Part shown: positions 1 through 7,490 of the stretch, piece by piece
How positions within the stretch are numbered: position 1 is the stretch's first letter
Layout: each line of letters starts with the position of its first letter
DNA from: Lentisphaeria bacterium UBA1791
Lineage (GTDB): Bacteria; Verrucomicrobiota; Lentisphaeria; Victivallales; Victivallaceae
Reading direction: 5' to 3'
NCBI GenBank assembly: GCA_002314455.1
Contig: DCFZ01000034.1
Location: 1 to 36,545, forward strand
DNA length: 36,545 nt
Program-made: the position numbers and the translations under genes
Notes under the pieces: generated by a model
What the model saw: only the letters and a program-made list of their open reading frames with translations
Told to the model about the DNA's origin: nothing
Databases searched by the model: none

Positions 1-1
1 C

Positions 2-211
2 TTAACGACGGGATGGGGTGGCTTCGAGACCGACAGCGAGGTTACGGACAACTCCTCGGTCAAACTGACGATCGGTTCGGCGGAATACACGCTCGTCGGC
101 GTCGAGGAGACGGTGGGAGATGAGACGAAGTTTGTTTATTACGCGGATGCAAACTACAAGTTCTATCTCGACACCACCGACAACGCGCTCAAAGTGGCGA
201 AACTGGCGTAA
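2..211 (+). CDS. C-terminal end of a probable surface/repeat protein (5' end outside window)
   Basis: An open frame enters from the left edge and stops at 209-211. The 69 visible residues are rich in Asp, Thr, Gly and Val, with a beta-strand look, and end in DNALKVAKLA. The same C-terminus (YYADxxxYKFY then DNALKVAKLA) closes the fragment on the minus strand at 6667-6960, so the window carries two members of one family. Function is unknown; composition and beta-rich repeats suggest an exported or surface protein, which is inference. The real start lies outside the window. Confidence 0.6.
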   Translation, partial: LTTGWGGFETDSEVTDNSSVKLTIGSAEYTLVGVEETVGDETKFVYYADANYKFYLDTTDNALKVAKLA

Positions 212-226
212 TGGAAAGAAGGAGAA

Positions 227-361
227 ATGAAAATGGATCGCCTTGATTACGTTAAGGCTGAACTGCAGGAGTTCAGTTATGCGGTTCAAGGCGAGGAAAG
301 TTGTTTCATCGACTGCGAGGGCGATTCGATTTGCCCGGGGGAAGACGGCGATATCGCATGA
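227..361 (+). CDS. small acidic Cys-containing ORF, 44 aa, unknown
   Basis: The ORF begins ATG at 227 (a second ATG follows at 233), behind a good ribosome binding site (AAGGAG at 218-223). It lies 15 bp after the surface-protein stop codon and on the same strand. The product is strongly acidic, with three Cys residues (27, 31, 37) in its C-terminal half and no signal peptide. I recognise no family. It may be a small protein cotranscribed with the preceding gene; a peptide precursor is possible, but no modifying enzyme adjoins it. Its stop codon overlaps the 5' arm of a hairpin. Confidence 0.4.
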   Translation: MKMDRLDYVKAELQEFSYAVQGEESCFIDCEGDSICPGEDGDIA

Positions 362-389
362 TCCGCCACCAATCTCGTGGTGACGGATC
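360..389 (+). terminator. hairpin after the small ORF, possible terminator
   Basis: GATCCG plus CACCA pairs with TGGTG plus CGGATC around a 6-nt loop with one C/A mismatch: an 11-bp stem. No uridine run follows directly, so factor-independent termination is uncertain; an RNA-stabilising 3' hairpin is an alternative. Confidence 0.4.
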
Positions 390-554
390 ACTCCCTGTTG
401 AAAAGTCATTTATAATTTTCTTTGATCGTGATATGCAAGGGGATGTCTACGCTTTTTTTTGAAGTAACTTTGTAAAAAAATTTTTGTAACCCTTTAAATA
501 TGATATCAGGAATAGAAATTTTTTCTTTGTTGAAATGAGTTTGAGAGGGTAAAT

Positions 555-1244
555 TTGAATTTCAGCAAACAGCAGTTTTGCCTGCGCGTCTGGGGATCGC
601 TGGCGTCTTTCAACCGTCCGGAATTCAAGGTTGAGCGCGTGAGTTATGAAGTGATTACGCCCTCTGCGGCGCGCGCGATATTTTCCGCGATCTTCTGGAA
701 ACCGGCGATCTTGTGGCACATTGTCCGGATCGAAGTGCTTCAGCCGATACGGATGATCTCGATTCGCAAAAACGAGGCGGCAACCTTGGCTTTCCCCGGA
801 AAAAAACCGGTTTACATCGAGGATGTACATCAGCAGAAATCCGGGCTTTGTCTGCGCGACGTCGCCTACCGGATCCACGCCGAAATGGAGTATTTGCCGC
901 CGGAAAAGCGCAAGCAGGATCATCCCGTTGCCAACAGCGGCCCGGAAACGCCGGAAAAATACGTCGCGATGTTCACGCGCCGCGCCGCGAAAGGGCAATC
1001 TTTTTTTCAGCCTTATCTGGGCACCCGCGAGTGTGCGGCGGACTTTGAGTATATTCCGCAGGAAGCCGTCGAATGCGACCAAAAGGAACGTCCGGCGATT
1101 GCCGCGGATCGCGATTTCGGCATTATGCTGTACGACATGGATTTCGATTCCGGCGACGAGCCGACGGCGATGTTTTACCGTGCGGTGATGAATCGGGGCG
1201 TGATCGAAGTTCCCGCAATTGATTCGGGGGCGGTTCTGCGATGA
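555..1244 (+). CDS. cas5c: Cas5c (type I-C Cascade subunit and pre-crRNA endonuclease)
   Basis: The 229-residue product has the Cas5d/Cas5c N-terminus: a first beta strand with CLRVWG, then RPEFKVERVSYEVITPSAAR, which is typical of the family. In type I-C systems Cas5c replaces Cas6: it cuts pre-crRNA in the repeat and stays on the 5' handle within Cascade. The start is TTG at 555, supported by GAGAGGG at 543-549 and by alignment to usual Cas5c N-termini. Length is normal and the frame is intact. It overlaps cas8c by 4 bp (ATGA), so the genes are translationally coupled. The 190 bp upstream are AT-rich and probably hold the promoter, but no clean -35/-10 pair was found. cas3, which normally precedes cas5c, is absent. 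Confidence 0.92.
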   Translation: MNFSKQQFCLRVWGSLASFNRPEFKVERVSYEVITPSAARAIFSAIFWKPAILWHIVRIEVLQPIRMISIRKNEAATLAFPGKKPVYIEDVHQQKSGLCLRDVAYRIHAEMEYLPPEKRKQDHPVANSGPETPEKYVAMFTRRAAKGQSFFQPYLGTRECAADFEYIPQEAVECDQKERPAIAADRDFGIMLYDMDFDSGDEPTAMFYRAVMNRGVIEVPAIDSGAVLR

Positions 1245-2986
1245 TCCTCAAGGCTTTGTACGATTATTATCAGAATCATCCGGAACTTCCCCGCCTGGGG
1301 CTGGAAAAGCGCGAATTCAAGTACTGGATCGTCATTCGGGACAACGGCGATTTTGTCCGGCTTGAAAATTTGTGCCGGGACGATCAGAAAAAGCGCGGAC
1401 TTTTCTTTCAGGTCGCGCAGAGCGTGAAGCGGAGCGGAAAACTCTCGTGGCAGAAAGCCAATATGCTCTGGGATCATTACGGCTACGTGCTCGGCTATCA
1501 CCAACTCGAAAAAGACGTTGTCGCAGAGGCGAAAAAAGCCGACTTGACCAGGTTGCAGCATCAGCAGTTCATCGCTCAATTGAAGACGCTTCCCGAAAAT
1601 TTGCGGCAACTCCGGGAAGTCCGCGCCGTATTGGAATTTTACCGCAAAGGCCATGAGGCGGAGGTTTTCGCTTCGCCGGAATGGGAAGAGTGTGCCGCCG
1701 TCAACGGATGCAATCTGACGTTTTGTCTGGAAGATCAGTCGACCCCCGTTTGCAGTCACTTCGCCGTCTGCGAATACGCCGGCAGTCTTGCCGATGATTC
1801 CGCCGACGCCGTTTACGGACGGTGCCTGATTACAGGCAAACGCACCAATTTGTGCCGGTTGATGGATCCCGTCGCCATCCCGGGTGCGAAACCCGGCACT
1901 TCGCTGGTTTCGTTTCAAATTTATAAAGGCTATGATTCCTACGGCAAAAAAAACTGCTTCAACGCCCCGATGGGCAGGGACGCCAGCTTTGCCTGCACGG
2001 CGGCGTTGAATGCGCTATTGGCAAAGGATTCCAGAAACAAACTCCAGATCGGCGACACCACGTTTGTCTTTTGGAGCGAAACGCCGTTGAAGTCTTTTTC
2101 TCTGGAGTCGCTTATGGCGGGCATTGTGCAGAATGCTCCGCAACTTGCCGGTGGAAGCTGCCCGGATTGGGAAAAGATTTCTCACGGAAATCTTTCCGAC
2201 GTCATTGCCGCAGAGGATCAGACGGTGCGTTACTATATTCTCGGTCTCGCGCCGAATGTCGCCCGAATCAGCATCCGTTTCTGGCAGACTGGAGTTGTGC
2301 CGGAACTCCTGGGAAATATTGCGCGGCATTACTGCGATATGAAAATCGACGATACGCCGGCATTTCCCCCTTTGTCTTCTTTGCTTGCCGTCAGCGTGTA
2401 TGAGCATGCGACGGAAAATATCATATCCAGTATGACGGAAAAAATCTTTGAAGCGATTTTGACCGACGGAAAATATCCCGACAATTTGATTCAGTTCTGT
2501 CTCCGGCGAATCTGCGAGGATGGAGCCGTTTCCCCGTTGCGGGCGTCTATCCTGAAAGCGTATGTCAATCGGAAATCCCGAATAGAAAAAAAACAAGAAA
2601 AGGAAATCACTATGATTTATTCACCGGAAAATTCAGACGTCGCCTACCAGTGCGGTGCGCTTTTTGCGGTTCTTGTCCGCGCCCAGGAGGAGGCCAAACG
2701 CACCACCATCGCGCCGATCAAAGGACGCTATTTCGCAACCGCTTCGACGCGGCCGGCAACGGCTTTTGCTACGCTTCTGAAACTGAATCAGGAAACGCTC
2801 AATAAACTTCATCCCGGGCGTGCGGTCTTGTTTGAGAAAATGTTGGGCGATCTCGTTGAAAAGATCGGTTCCTGTTTTCCCAGTTATCTTTCGTTTCAGG
2901 AGCAGGGGCGGTTCTGCCTGGGGTATTATCAGCGACACAATCTCTTTTTCGAGGATAAAAAGCACTACGAGAGCAAGGAGGCATAG
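1241..2986 (+). CDS. cas8c: Cas8c (Csd1), large subunit of type I-C Cascade
   Basis: The 581-residue protein matches the size and layout of Csd1/Cas8c and sits between cas5c and cas7c in the standard I-C order. It opens MILKALYDYY and has the family's central CLITGK stretch near residue 200. Cas8c recognises the PAM and positions target DNA in the effector complex. The frame is uninterrupted. The C-terminal 124 residues carry their own internal start and encode Cas11c (separate entry). The gene overlaps cas5c by 4 bp and ends 2 bp before cas7c. With no cas3 here, interference would need a nuclease-helicase from elsewhere in the genome. Confidence 0.92.
   Translation: MILKALYDYYQNHPELPRLGLEKREFKYWIVIRDNGDFVRLENLCRDDQKKRGLFFQVAQSVKRSGKLSWQKANMLWDHYGYVLGYHQLEKDVVAEAKKADLTRLQHQQFIAQLKTLPENLRQLREVRAVLEFYRKGHEAEVFASPEWEECAAVNGCNLTFCLEDQSTPVCSHFAVCEYAGSLADDSADAVYGRCLITGKRTNLCRLMDPVAIPGAKPGTSLVSFQIYKGYDSYGKKNCFNAPMGRDASFACTAALNALLAKDSRNKLQIGDTTFVFWSETPLKSFSLESLMAGIVQNAPQLAGGSCPDWEKISHGNLSDVIAAEDQTVRYYILGLAPNVARISIRFWQTGVVPELLGNIARHYCDMKIDDTPAFPPLSSLLAVSVYEHATENIISSMTEKIFEAILTDGKYPDNLIQFCLRRICEDGAVSPLRASILKAYVNRKSRIEKKQEKEITMIYSPENSDVAYQCGALFAVLVRAQEEAKRTTIAPIKGRYFATASTRPATAFATLLKLNQETLNKLHPGRAVLFEKMLGDLVEKIGSCFPSYLSFQEQGRFCLGYYQRHNLFFEDKKHYESKEA
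2612..2986 (+). CDS. cas11c: Cas11c small subunit, internal translation product of cas8c
   Basis: An in-frame ATG at codon 458 of cas8c is preceded by AAGGAA (2600-2605) with a 6-nt spacer, in an A-rich stretch around 2584-2606 that stands out from the flanking GC-richer coding sequence. Translation from it gives a 124-residue helical protein beginning MIYSPENSDV. In studied type I-C systems the small subunit Cas11c is made this way from the 3' end of cas8c and lines the Cascade belly. The size and position fit. Production in this organism is inferred from the start signals, not shown. Confidence 0.75.
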   Translation: MIYSPENSDVAYQCGALFAVLVRAQEEAKRTTIAPIKGRYFATASTRPATAFATLLKLNQETLNKLHPGRAVLFEKMLGDLVEKIGSCFPSYLSFQEQGRFCLGYYQRHNLFFEDKKHYESKEA

Positions 2987-2988
2987 AG

Positions 2989-3837
2989 ATGGCCGCAGTG
3001 AAAAACCGCTATGATTTCGTTTTGTTTTTCGACGTCGCCGACGGGAATCCCAATGGCGACCCCGATGCCGGCAATATGCCGCGCGTGGACAATGAGACCG
3101 GTTACGGTCTGGTTTCGGATGTCTGCCTGAAGCGCAAGATTCGGAATTACATCCAGCTCACCGGATCCGACACGGCGGGATACGATATCTTCATCAAGGA
3201 AAAAGCGGTGCTGAACAATGAAATCAACGCCGCCTATGATAGCGAAGAGGTGAAAAACGCTTCGGAAAGCGACAAGGTGAATGCCGCGCGCGACTGGATG
3301 TGCGCCAGGTATTACGACGTCCGGGCTTTCGGCGCAGTCATGACAACGGGAAAAAATGCCGGCCAGGTGCGCGGCCCCATTCAGTTGACGTTTGCCAGAT
3401 CGCTGGATCCGGTCAACGTGGTGGACAACACCGTCACCCGCCTCGCCGTGACCGCGGAAAAAGACGCCGCCAAAGAGCGATCCATGGGGCGCAAGTATAC
3501 GATCCCTTATGCGCTTTATGCGGTTCACGGCTTCGTTTCGCCGAATTTCGCCGATCAGACGATGTTTTCCGAAGAAGATCTGGCGTTCTTTTTCAAGGCG
3601 TTGAGCTGTATGTTTGACTATGACCGGTCATCCAGCCGGGGAGAAATGAATTCGCGGCGGCTGGTGGTGTTCCGGCATGATGATAAACTCGGCAATGCGC
3701 CGAGTTGGAAACTCTTCAATCTGGTTCACGCGCAAAAAGTTGACGGCGTCACCGCTCCGCGCTCTTTTGATGATTATCAAATTACGGTTGATGCCGCAGG
3801 GTGTCCTGCCGGAGTTGAGATTCTTGAAATGATCTGA
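2989..3837 (+). CDS. cas7c: Cas7c (Csd2), type I-C Cascade backbone
   Basis: The 282-residue protein is a clear Csd2/Cas7: FVLFFDVADGNPNGDPDAGN near the N-terminus, then MPRVDxETGYGLVSDVCLKRKIRNYI, the family hallmark. Several Cas7 copies polymerise along the crRNA spacer. The start ATG at 2989 has an excellent AAGGAGG (2975-2981) and lies 2 bp after the cas8c stop. The gene looks intact. In a complete I-C locus cas4-cas1-cas2 would follow; here degenerate CRISPR repeats begin 14 bp after the stop codon, so the adaptation module has been lost or was never present at this site. Confidence 0.95.
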   Translation: MAAVKNRYDFVLFFDVADGNPNGDPDAGNMPRVDNETGYGLVSDVCLKRKIRNYIQLTGSDTAGYDIFIKEKAVLNNEINAAYDSEEVKNASESDKVNAARDWMCARYYDVRAFGAVMTTGKNAGQVRGPIQLTFARSLDPVNVVDNTVTRLAVTAEKDAAKERSMGRKYTIPYALYAVHGFVSPNFADQTMFSEEDLAFFFKALSCMFDYDRSSSRGEMNSRRLVVFRHDDKLGNAPSWKLFNLVHAQKVDGVTAPRSFDDYQITVDAAGCPAGVEILEMI

Positions 3838-3851
3838 CAAAAGTTTGTCTT

Positions 3852-3947
3852 GTCGCTTCCCTGCAAAGGGGGGCGTGAATTGAAACAACACGATGGAATG
3901 GTGAGAAAAACCGCTCCTCTGAATTTCAGGGGAGCGTGAGTTGAAAT
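3852..3947 (+). CRISPR. degenerate type I-C CRISPR remnant (two repeat-like units)
   Basis: Unit 1 (3852-3886) begins GTCGC, has a CCCTGCAAAGGG-type stem and ends GCGTGAATTGAAAC. Unit 2 (about 3910-3947) has a GCTCC...GGAGC stem and ends GCGTGAGTTGAAAT. The 5' GTCGC, the C/G-rich short palindrome and the terminal TTGAAAC are hallmarks of type I-C repeats. The units differ in length (35 and about 38 nt against the usual 32) and the interval of about 23 nt is short for a spacer, so this is a decayed array. A further AGTTGAAAT at 3960-3968 may be the tail of another unit. The related remnant at 15919-16004 shows the array was split. Confidence 0.65.
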
Positions 3948-4040
3948 AATTAAATGATTAGTTGAAATTGTATTTTGTTATACGGAAAGAAAGAAACTTG
4001 CGGTTGCCCGCATTGTCAGTGATCGCTTACGATGTTAATT

Positions 4041-4404
4041 TCAGATAACGTCCGGGAAATTGCGCCACGGGTTGTGCTCGGGCTTTGCCATCTGCTTCAG
4101 AAAGCGTGTGCGCAACGCCTGTAGCGCCGGGGCCATCCGGCGGTTGAGGTCAACACAGAATTTGACGCCGCTTTTTTGGACGAGATCAATGATCTTGTAC
4201 CCTTCGACGTCATTCATTGCCATCGGCTTTTCGCAGAAAATGTGCTTCCCCGCGCGCGTTGCCGCCTCAATGATCGGCAAGTGTGCCTCGTGGCTTGTCG
4301 CGACTTTGATGAAATCAACTTCGGGATCGCGGATCACCGCCATGATGTCGTCGGTCGATTTTTCCGCAGCCGATCTGACCGGAAACAAGTTTCCGGTCGT
4401 TCAT
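4041..4404 (-). pseudogene. truncated, frameshifted Gfo/Idh/MocA-family oxidoreductase
   Basis: About 100 recognisable residues survive: an N-terminal stretch (start 4404, MNDRKLVSGQIGCGK, with AGAGG upstream) carrying the GxGCG-type dinucleotide-binding start, then in another frame DPEVDFIKVATSHEAHLPI and GKHIFCEKPMAMN, the family's EKP motif. About 50-60 residues between them are missing, and the C-terminal half is cut off at 4041, close to the CRISPR remnant. Functional members have about 340-390 residues and are NAD(P)-dependent sugar oxidoreductases. It follows uxuA on the same strand (about 70 bp away), so it was probably the third gene of a uronate operon. Confidence 0.75.
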
Positions 4405-4473
4405 AAACACCTCTTGCCCGATATCTTTGTCATTTTGCTGATGGAAAGTTCTATCAATCCTTTCGGGAAGGAA

Positions 4474-5673
4474 TCACCCGATTTGCATGCTTTGCCAGAT
4501 GCCGAACTCCAGTCCGCGAATCTCCGCAAGCCCCTTGAGCCGACCGATTGCTGTGTAGCCGGGGTTGGGGCAGGGAGGCTTGGCAAGATCGTCGAGCATC
4601 GTGTGCCCGTGATCGGGGCGGAAAGGCAGACGCCAGTCGGCGCGCCCTTCGGCGTGGCGGCGCACTTGCTCTTCGAGGATCGCCTTGACCAGTTGGTACA
4701 TGTCGACGCTACCCTCGAGGTGGTTCGCCTCAAAGAAATTGCCGTGGCCGTCGTGTTGGGTACTGCGCAAATGGATGAAACCGACGCGCGGTGCGCACGT
4801 TTTGAAAATTTCGACGACGTCGTTGTCCGGTCGCCCACTGAAACTTCCTGCGCAGAAGCAGACGCCGTTGGCGGGCGAGTCGACCATGGCAAGCAGATGC
4901 CTGACGTCGTCGATCGTGCTGAAAATGCGGGGCAACCCGAGGATCGGGTAGGGCGGATCGTCAGGATGAATGACGAGAATCGAACCGCATTGCTCGGCAA
5001 CGGGGCAGACTTCGGCGAGAAAGTGCTGTAAATTTCTTTCAAGGTCGTCGCGCGTGAGACTTTCATATTTTTTCAGCATCGCGCGCACGTCGTCAAGCGT
5101 TACCCCCTTGAAGCCCGGGAAATTGTCGATGAGACTTGTCGTGAAACGCTCGATTTCCGTCTCGCTCATAGACTCGAAAAAGGCTTTTGCTTCGGCAAGT
5201 TTTTCACTTGTGTAATCCTTTTCTGCGCCGGGGCGCTTCAGAATAAAGACCTCAAAGGCGGCGAATTGCGCCTGATTGAAGTAGAGCGCTTCGCTGCCGT
5301 CGGGCAAGCGGTAGTGCAGATCGGTGCGGATCCAGTCGAGCACGGGCATAAAGTTGTAGGTGATGACGCGAATGCCGCAAGTCGCGAGATTTCTGATGCT
5401 GGTTTTGTAGTTTTCGATGTATTCGTCGCAACGGCCTTGCCCCGTCTTGATTTCCTCGTGGACGGGGAGACTTTCGACGACGTCCCAGACGAGACCGGCA
5501 TCGGCGATCAGTTTCTGATGTTTGCGGATCTCGTCGATGCTCCAGACTTCCCCGTAGGGAATGTGGTGGAGCGAACTCACGACGCCGGTCGCCCCCGTCT
5601 GGCGGACAAAATCGAGCGGGACGGGATCTTTTGGCCCGTACCAGCGGAATGTCTCTTCCATGCGAAAATCCAT
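4474..5673 (-). CDS. uxuA: mannonate dehydratase
   Basis: The 399-residue protein matches UxuA from METTFRWYGPKDPV-like N-terminus onward: DFVRQTGATGVVSSLHHIPYG, ITYNFMPVLDW, IHPDDPPYPILGLPRI, the metal-site GVCFCAGSFSGRPDN, GFIHLRS and RPDHGH. It dehydrates D-mannonate to 2-keto-3-deoxygluconate in glucuronate breakdown, using a divalent metal in the cytoplasm. I chose ATG 5673 (MDFRMEE) because a longer upstream reading would run into the SDR gene and has no homology there; ATG 5661 is an alternative. The start is 7 bp after the SDR stop, so the two are one operon. The C-terminus (AIGRLKGLAEIRGLEFG) is repeated in the fusion remnant at 29249-29428. Confidence 0.93.
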   Translation of the reverse strand: MDFRMEETFRWYGPKDPVPLDFVRQTGATGVVSSLHHIPYGEVWSIDEIRKHQKLIADAGLVWDVVESLPVHEEIKTGQGRCDEYIENYKTSIRNLATCGIRVITYNFMPVLDWIRTDLHYRLPDGSEALYFNQAQFAAFEVFILKRPGAEKDYTSEKLAEAKAFFESMSETEIERFTTSLIDNFPGFKGVTLDDVRAMLKKYESLTRDDLERNLQHFLAEVCPVAEQCGSILVIHPDDPPYPILGLPRIFSTIDDVRHLLAMVDSPANGVCFCAGSFSGRPDNDVVEIFKTCAPRVGFIHLRSTQHDGHGNFFEANHLEGSVDMYQLVKAILEEQVRRHAEGRADWRLPFRPDHGHTMLDDLAKPPCPNPGYTAIGRLKGLAEIRGLEFGIWQSMQIG

Positions 5674-5680
5674 TTTTTTT

Positions 5681-6523
5681 CTACACCCCCGAAAACGCCG
5701 AAAACGCGCCGTCGACCGGCAGGACGATTCCGTCGATGAAACTTGCACTTTCGTCGCAGAGGAAAAGCAGTGCACCCGTGAGGTCATCGGGAACGCCGAA
5801 ACGCCCCTGCGGCGTGTGCGACAGAATTGTCTCGCCGCGCGCGGTCAAACTCCCGTCGGCATTGGTCAAGAGCGTCCGGTTCTGGTTGGTGAGGAAAAAT
5901 CCCGGCGCGATCGCGTTGACGCGGATTCCGACCTTGGAAAAGTGGACGGCAAGCCACTGCGTGAAGTTGCTGATCGCCGCCTTGGCCCCGCTGTATGCCG
6001 GAATCTTGGTGAGCGGCGTAAAGGCGTTCATGCTGGAAATGTTGATAACGCACCCCGCTTTTTTTGCCGCCATTTCGCGGCAGAAAGCCTGGCAGGTGAG
6101 CAAGGTGCCGAGGAAGTTCAGATTAAAGACAAAACCGACGCCCGCGGAATCGAGGTCAAAAAAGGTCGTGACGCCCTCGACTTTGGCTTGGAGATCTTCG
6201 GGGTAGAGATATTCCTTGCTGGTCGTTCCGCGCGGATGGTTGCCGCCTGCGCCGTTGACGAGGATGTCGCAACTGCCGAATTTCGCGGAAACGACGTCTG
6301 CCGCTTGTTGGAGGCTTGCCGGATCCAGCACGTTGGCTTCAACGCCGATCGCCGTGTAGCCCGCGGACGTAATCTCATCGGCGACGCGCTGGGCGGCTTC
6401 CTGCTTCAAGTCGAGGATTGCCACCTTTGCGCCGCTTGCCGCGAGCGCTTTTGCCATAACACTGCAGAGAATTCCGCCGCCACCGGTGACAACCGCGACT
6501 TTGCCGGAAAGATCAACCTTCAT
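5681..6523 (-). CDS. SDR-family oxidoreductase, probable D-mannonate (fructuronate) reductase
   Basis: This classical short-chain dehydrogenase (about 280 residues) has VAVVTGGGGILCSVMA (nucleotide-binding Gly motif) at the N-terminus, LVNGAGG, INISSMNAF and the catalytic YSGAK in the middle, and APGFFLTNQNR after it. SDRs directly upstream of uxuA often replace UxuB, reducing fructuronate to mannonate with NADH; that assignment rests on context. The start is ATG 6523 or 6526, behind AGGAG in AAAGGAGTGC. An extended -10 promoter lies about 28 bp upstream. The first 32 residues are nearly identical to the N-terminus of the deletion remnant at 29249-29428, so a second SDR-uxuA pair once existed. 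Confidence 0.85.
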   Translation of the reverse strand: MKVDLSGKVAVVTGGGGILCSVMAKALAASGAKVAILDLKQEAAQRVADEITSAGYTAIGVEANVLDPASLQQAADVVSAKFGSCDILVNGAGGNHPRGTTSKEYLYPEDLQAKVEGVTTFFDLDSAGVGFVFNLNFLGTLLTCQAFCREMAAKKAGCVINISSMNAFTPLTKIPAYSGAKAAISNFTQWLAVHFSKVGIRVNAIAPGFFLTNQNRTLLTNADGSLTARGETILSHTPQGRFGVPDDLTGALLFLCDESASFIDGIVLPVDGAFSAFSGV

Positions 6524-6550
6524 CATGCACTCCTTTATGGTTTCTGTCAT

Positions 6551-6559
6551 ACTATACCA
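6551..6559 (-). promoter_or_regulatory. extended -10 promoter of the SDR-uxuA operon
   Basis: On the minus strand the bases read TGGTATAGT, an extended -10 element (TGn plus TATAGT) about 28 bp upstream of the SDR start; no strong -35 is visible. The paralogous locus at 29462-29470 keeps the equivalent element TGATATACT. Confidence 0.5.
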
Positions 6560-6570
6560 CGAAAAAGGAG

Positions 6571-6600
6571 AAAAATCTACCGTTTTTAAACCGTGGATTC
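6571..6600. terminator. imperfect hairpin between the surface-protein remnant and the uronate operon
   Basis: AATCTACCG can pair imperfectly with CCGTGGATT across TTTTTAAA. A cleaner version of the same element, flanked by similar sequence including GATGATCA and TCCAGTT, lies at 29484-29511, which supports it as a conserved part of the duplicated locus, probably a terminator in front of the operon. Confidence 0.4.
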
Positions 6601-6666
6601 GTGCATTTTAGATGATCAAAAAATCCAGTTCTGTCGGACGTTGTCTTTCTCTTTTCTTTGTTTTGA

Positions 6667-6960
6667 TTACGCCAGTTTCGCGACCTTGAGCGCGTTGTCG
6701 TCTTTGTAGAACTTGTAGGTGTTGTCCGTATCCGCGTAGTAGAGCACCGTCTCCGCGTCCTTGACGCCGATCACCACACGCTCGGTCGCGTTGATCGTGA
6801 TGTTGGTATTGCCGTTCCACATGCTCACGTCCTTCGTCGCGTACTCAAGTTTATTCGCGAAGTTGCCGCCGAAGAGACTGCCGACGACCGTCGCATTCGA
6901 GATCGTCAAATTCGACTCGCCTCCGACCGAAACCGAACCGCCGCCCTGCAAGTAGCCGCC
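6667..6960 (-). pseudogene. 5'-truncated surface-protein paralogue (C-terminal about 97 aa)
   Basis: Reading leftward from about 6960, the frame encodes a Gly/Ser/Asn/Val-rich beta-type segment (GGGSVSVGGESNLTISNATVVG, then a gap with NTNITINATERVVIGV) ending YYADTDNTYKFYKDDNALKVAKLA and TAA at 6667-6669. The end matches the protein entering at the left edge of the window. The frame stays open to 7057, but upstream of about 6960 it no longer looks like protein, and there is no ATG with a ribosome binding site. The fragment therefore appears cut off from the rest of a larger exported-protein gene. The boundary coincides with the start of the noncoding 7.0-7.7 kb region. Confidence 0.55.
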
Positions 6961-7022
6961 GCTCCGTTTTGCACCATCACACCCTGCCGCCCGAGGACGC
7001 GATGCGGCGATACGGAAAACAC

Positions 7023-7050
7023 TTGAAAAGTTATGAAACGGTGTTATAGT
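7023..7050 (+). promoter_or_regulatory. sigma70-type promoter with no convincing coding sequence behind it
   Basis: TTGAAA (7023-7028) and TATAGT (7045-7050) are separated by 16 bp. Transcription would start near 7057 and run through the 65-bp repeats to the terminator at 7491-7532, giving an RNA of about 475 nt. The only long frame there (ATG at 7108) has no good ribosome binding site, is built from the repeat, and runs through the terminator, so I do not call it a gene. Confidence 0.5.
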
Positions 7051-7217
7051 ATACCGTTATCGAATTTGAATAAAATATTGGCAATTGATTGGAATCGGTC
7101 GTAACGAATGGGATTTTCTTCTACATATACTACCGTAAAAGAGTATGGCAGTTGTTTTTATGATCTTCCCGCCGATACCATCGCTTGCGGCGATTTAACA
7201 AGCGCTCCGCGTTCTGA

Positions 7218-7366
7218 CGCTCATCTGCCGCTTTGCGGAGTGTTGTACACCTCTTGTCCGATCAGGAAAGCAAGCAAAGCAACGCTCATCTGCCGCTTTG
7301 CGGAGTGTTGCACACCTCTTGTCCGATCAGGAAAGCAAGCAAAGCAACGCTCATCTGCCGCTCCGC
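7218..7366 (+). repeat. 65-bp tandem repeat, about 2.3 copies
   Basis: Units start at 7218, 7283 and 7348 with CGCTCATCTGCCGCTTTGCGG. The first two are nearly identical over 65 bp (one T/C difference seen); the third diverges after about 15 bp. Each unit carries the sub-motif AAAGCAAGCAAAGC. The repeats lie in the noncoding stretch between a promoter and a terminator and have no recognised function. Confidence 0.85.
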
Positions 7367-7375
7367 GGCAGATCA

Positions 7376-7437
7376 GCTTGCTTGCGAAGCAAGCAAGCAA
7401 GCAAGCAAGCAGTTATTTATTTAATAACTGCTTGCTT
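7376..7437 (+). repeat. GCAA microsatellite with two overlapping perfect hairpins
   Basis: GCTTGCTT (7376-7383) pairs with AAGCAAGC (7387-7394) over a GCG loop. Next comes a run of GCAA units, then a 15-bp perfect stem (7403-7417 with 7423-7437; AAGCAAGCAGTTAT against its complement) with a 5-nt loop. Both hairpins draw on the same GCAA tract, so different pairings compete. AGCTTGC-type palindromes recur, in altered form, at 26653-26679. Confidence 0.75.
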
Positions 7438-7490
7438 CATCCCGGCGCAAAGGCTTTTTGCGTCCCCTCTTTTTTTCACAACGATTTTAT

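Noticed and set aside
447..1082. Long minus-strand frame opposite cas5c
   Set aside because: Shadow of the clearly homologous Cas5c frame; no family resemblance and no start signals.
4060..5031. Plus-strand frame opposite uxuA
   Set aside because: Mirror frame of UxuA; no recognisable protein features.
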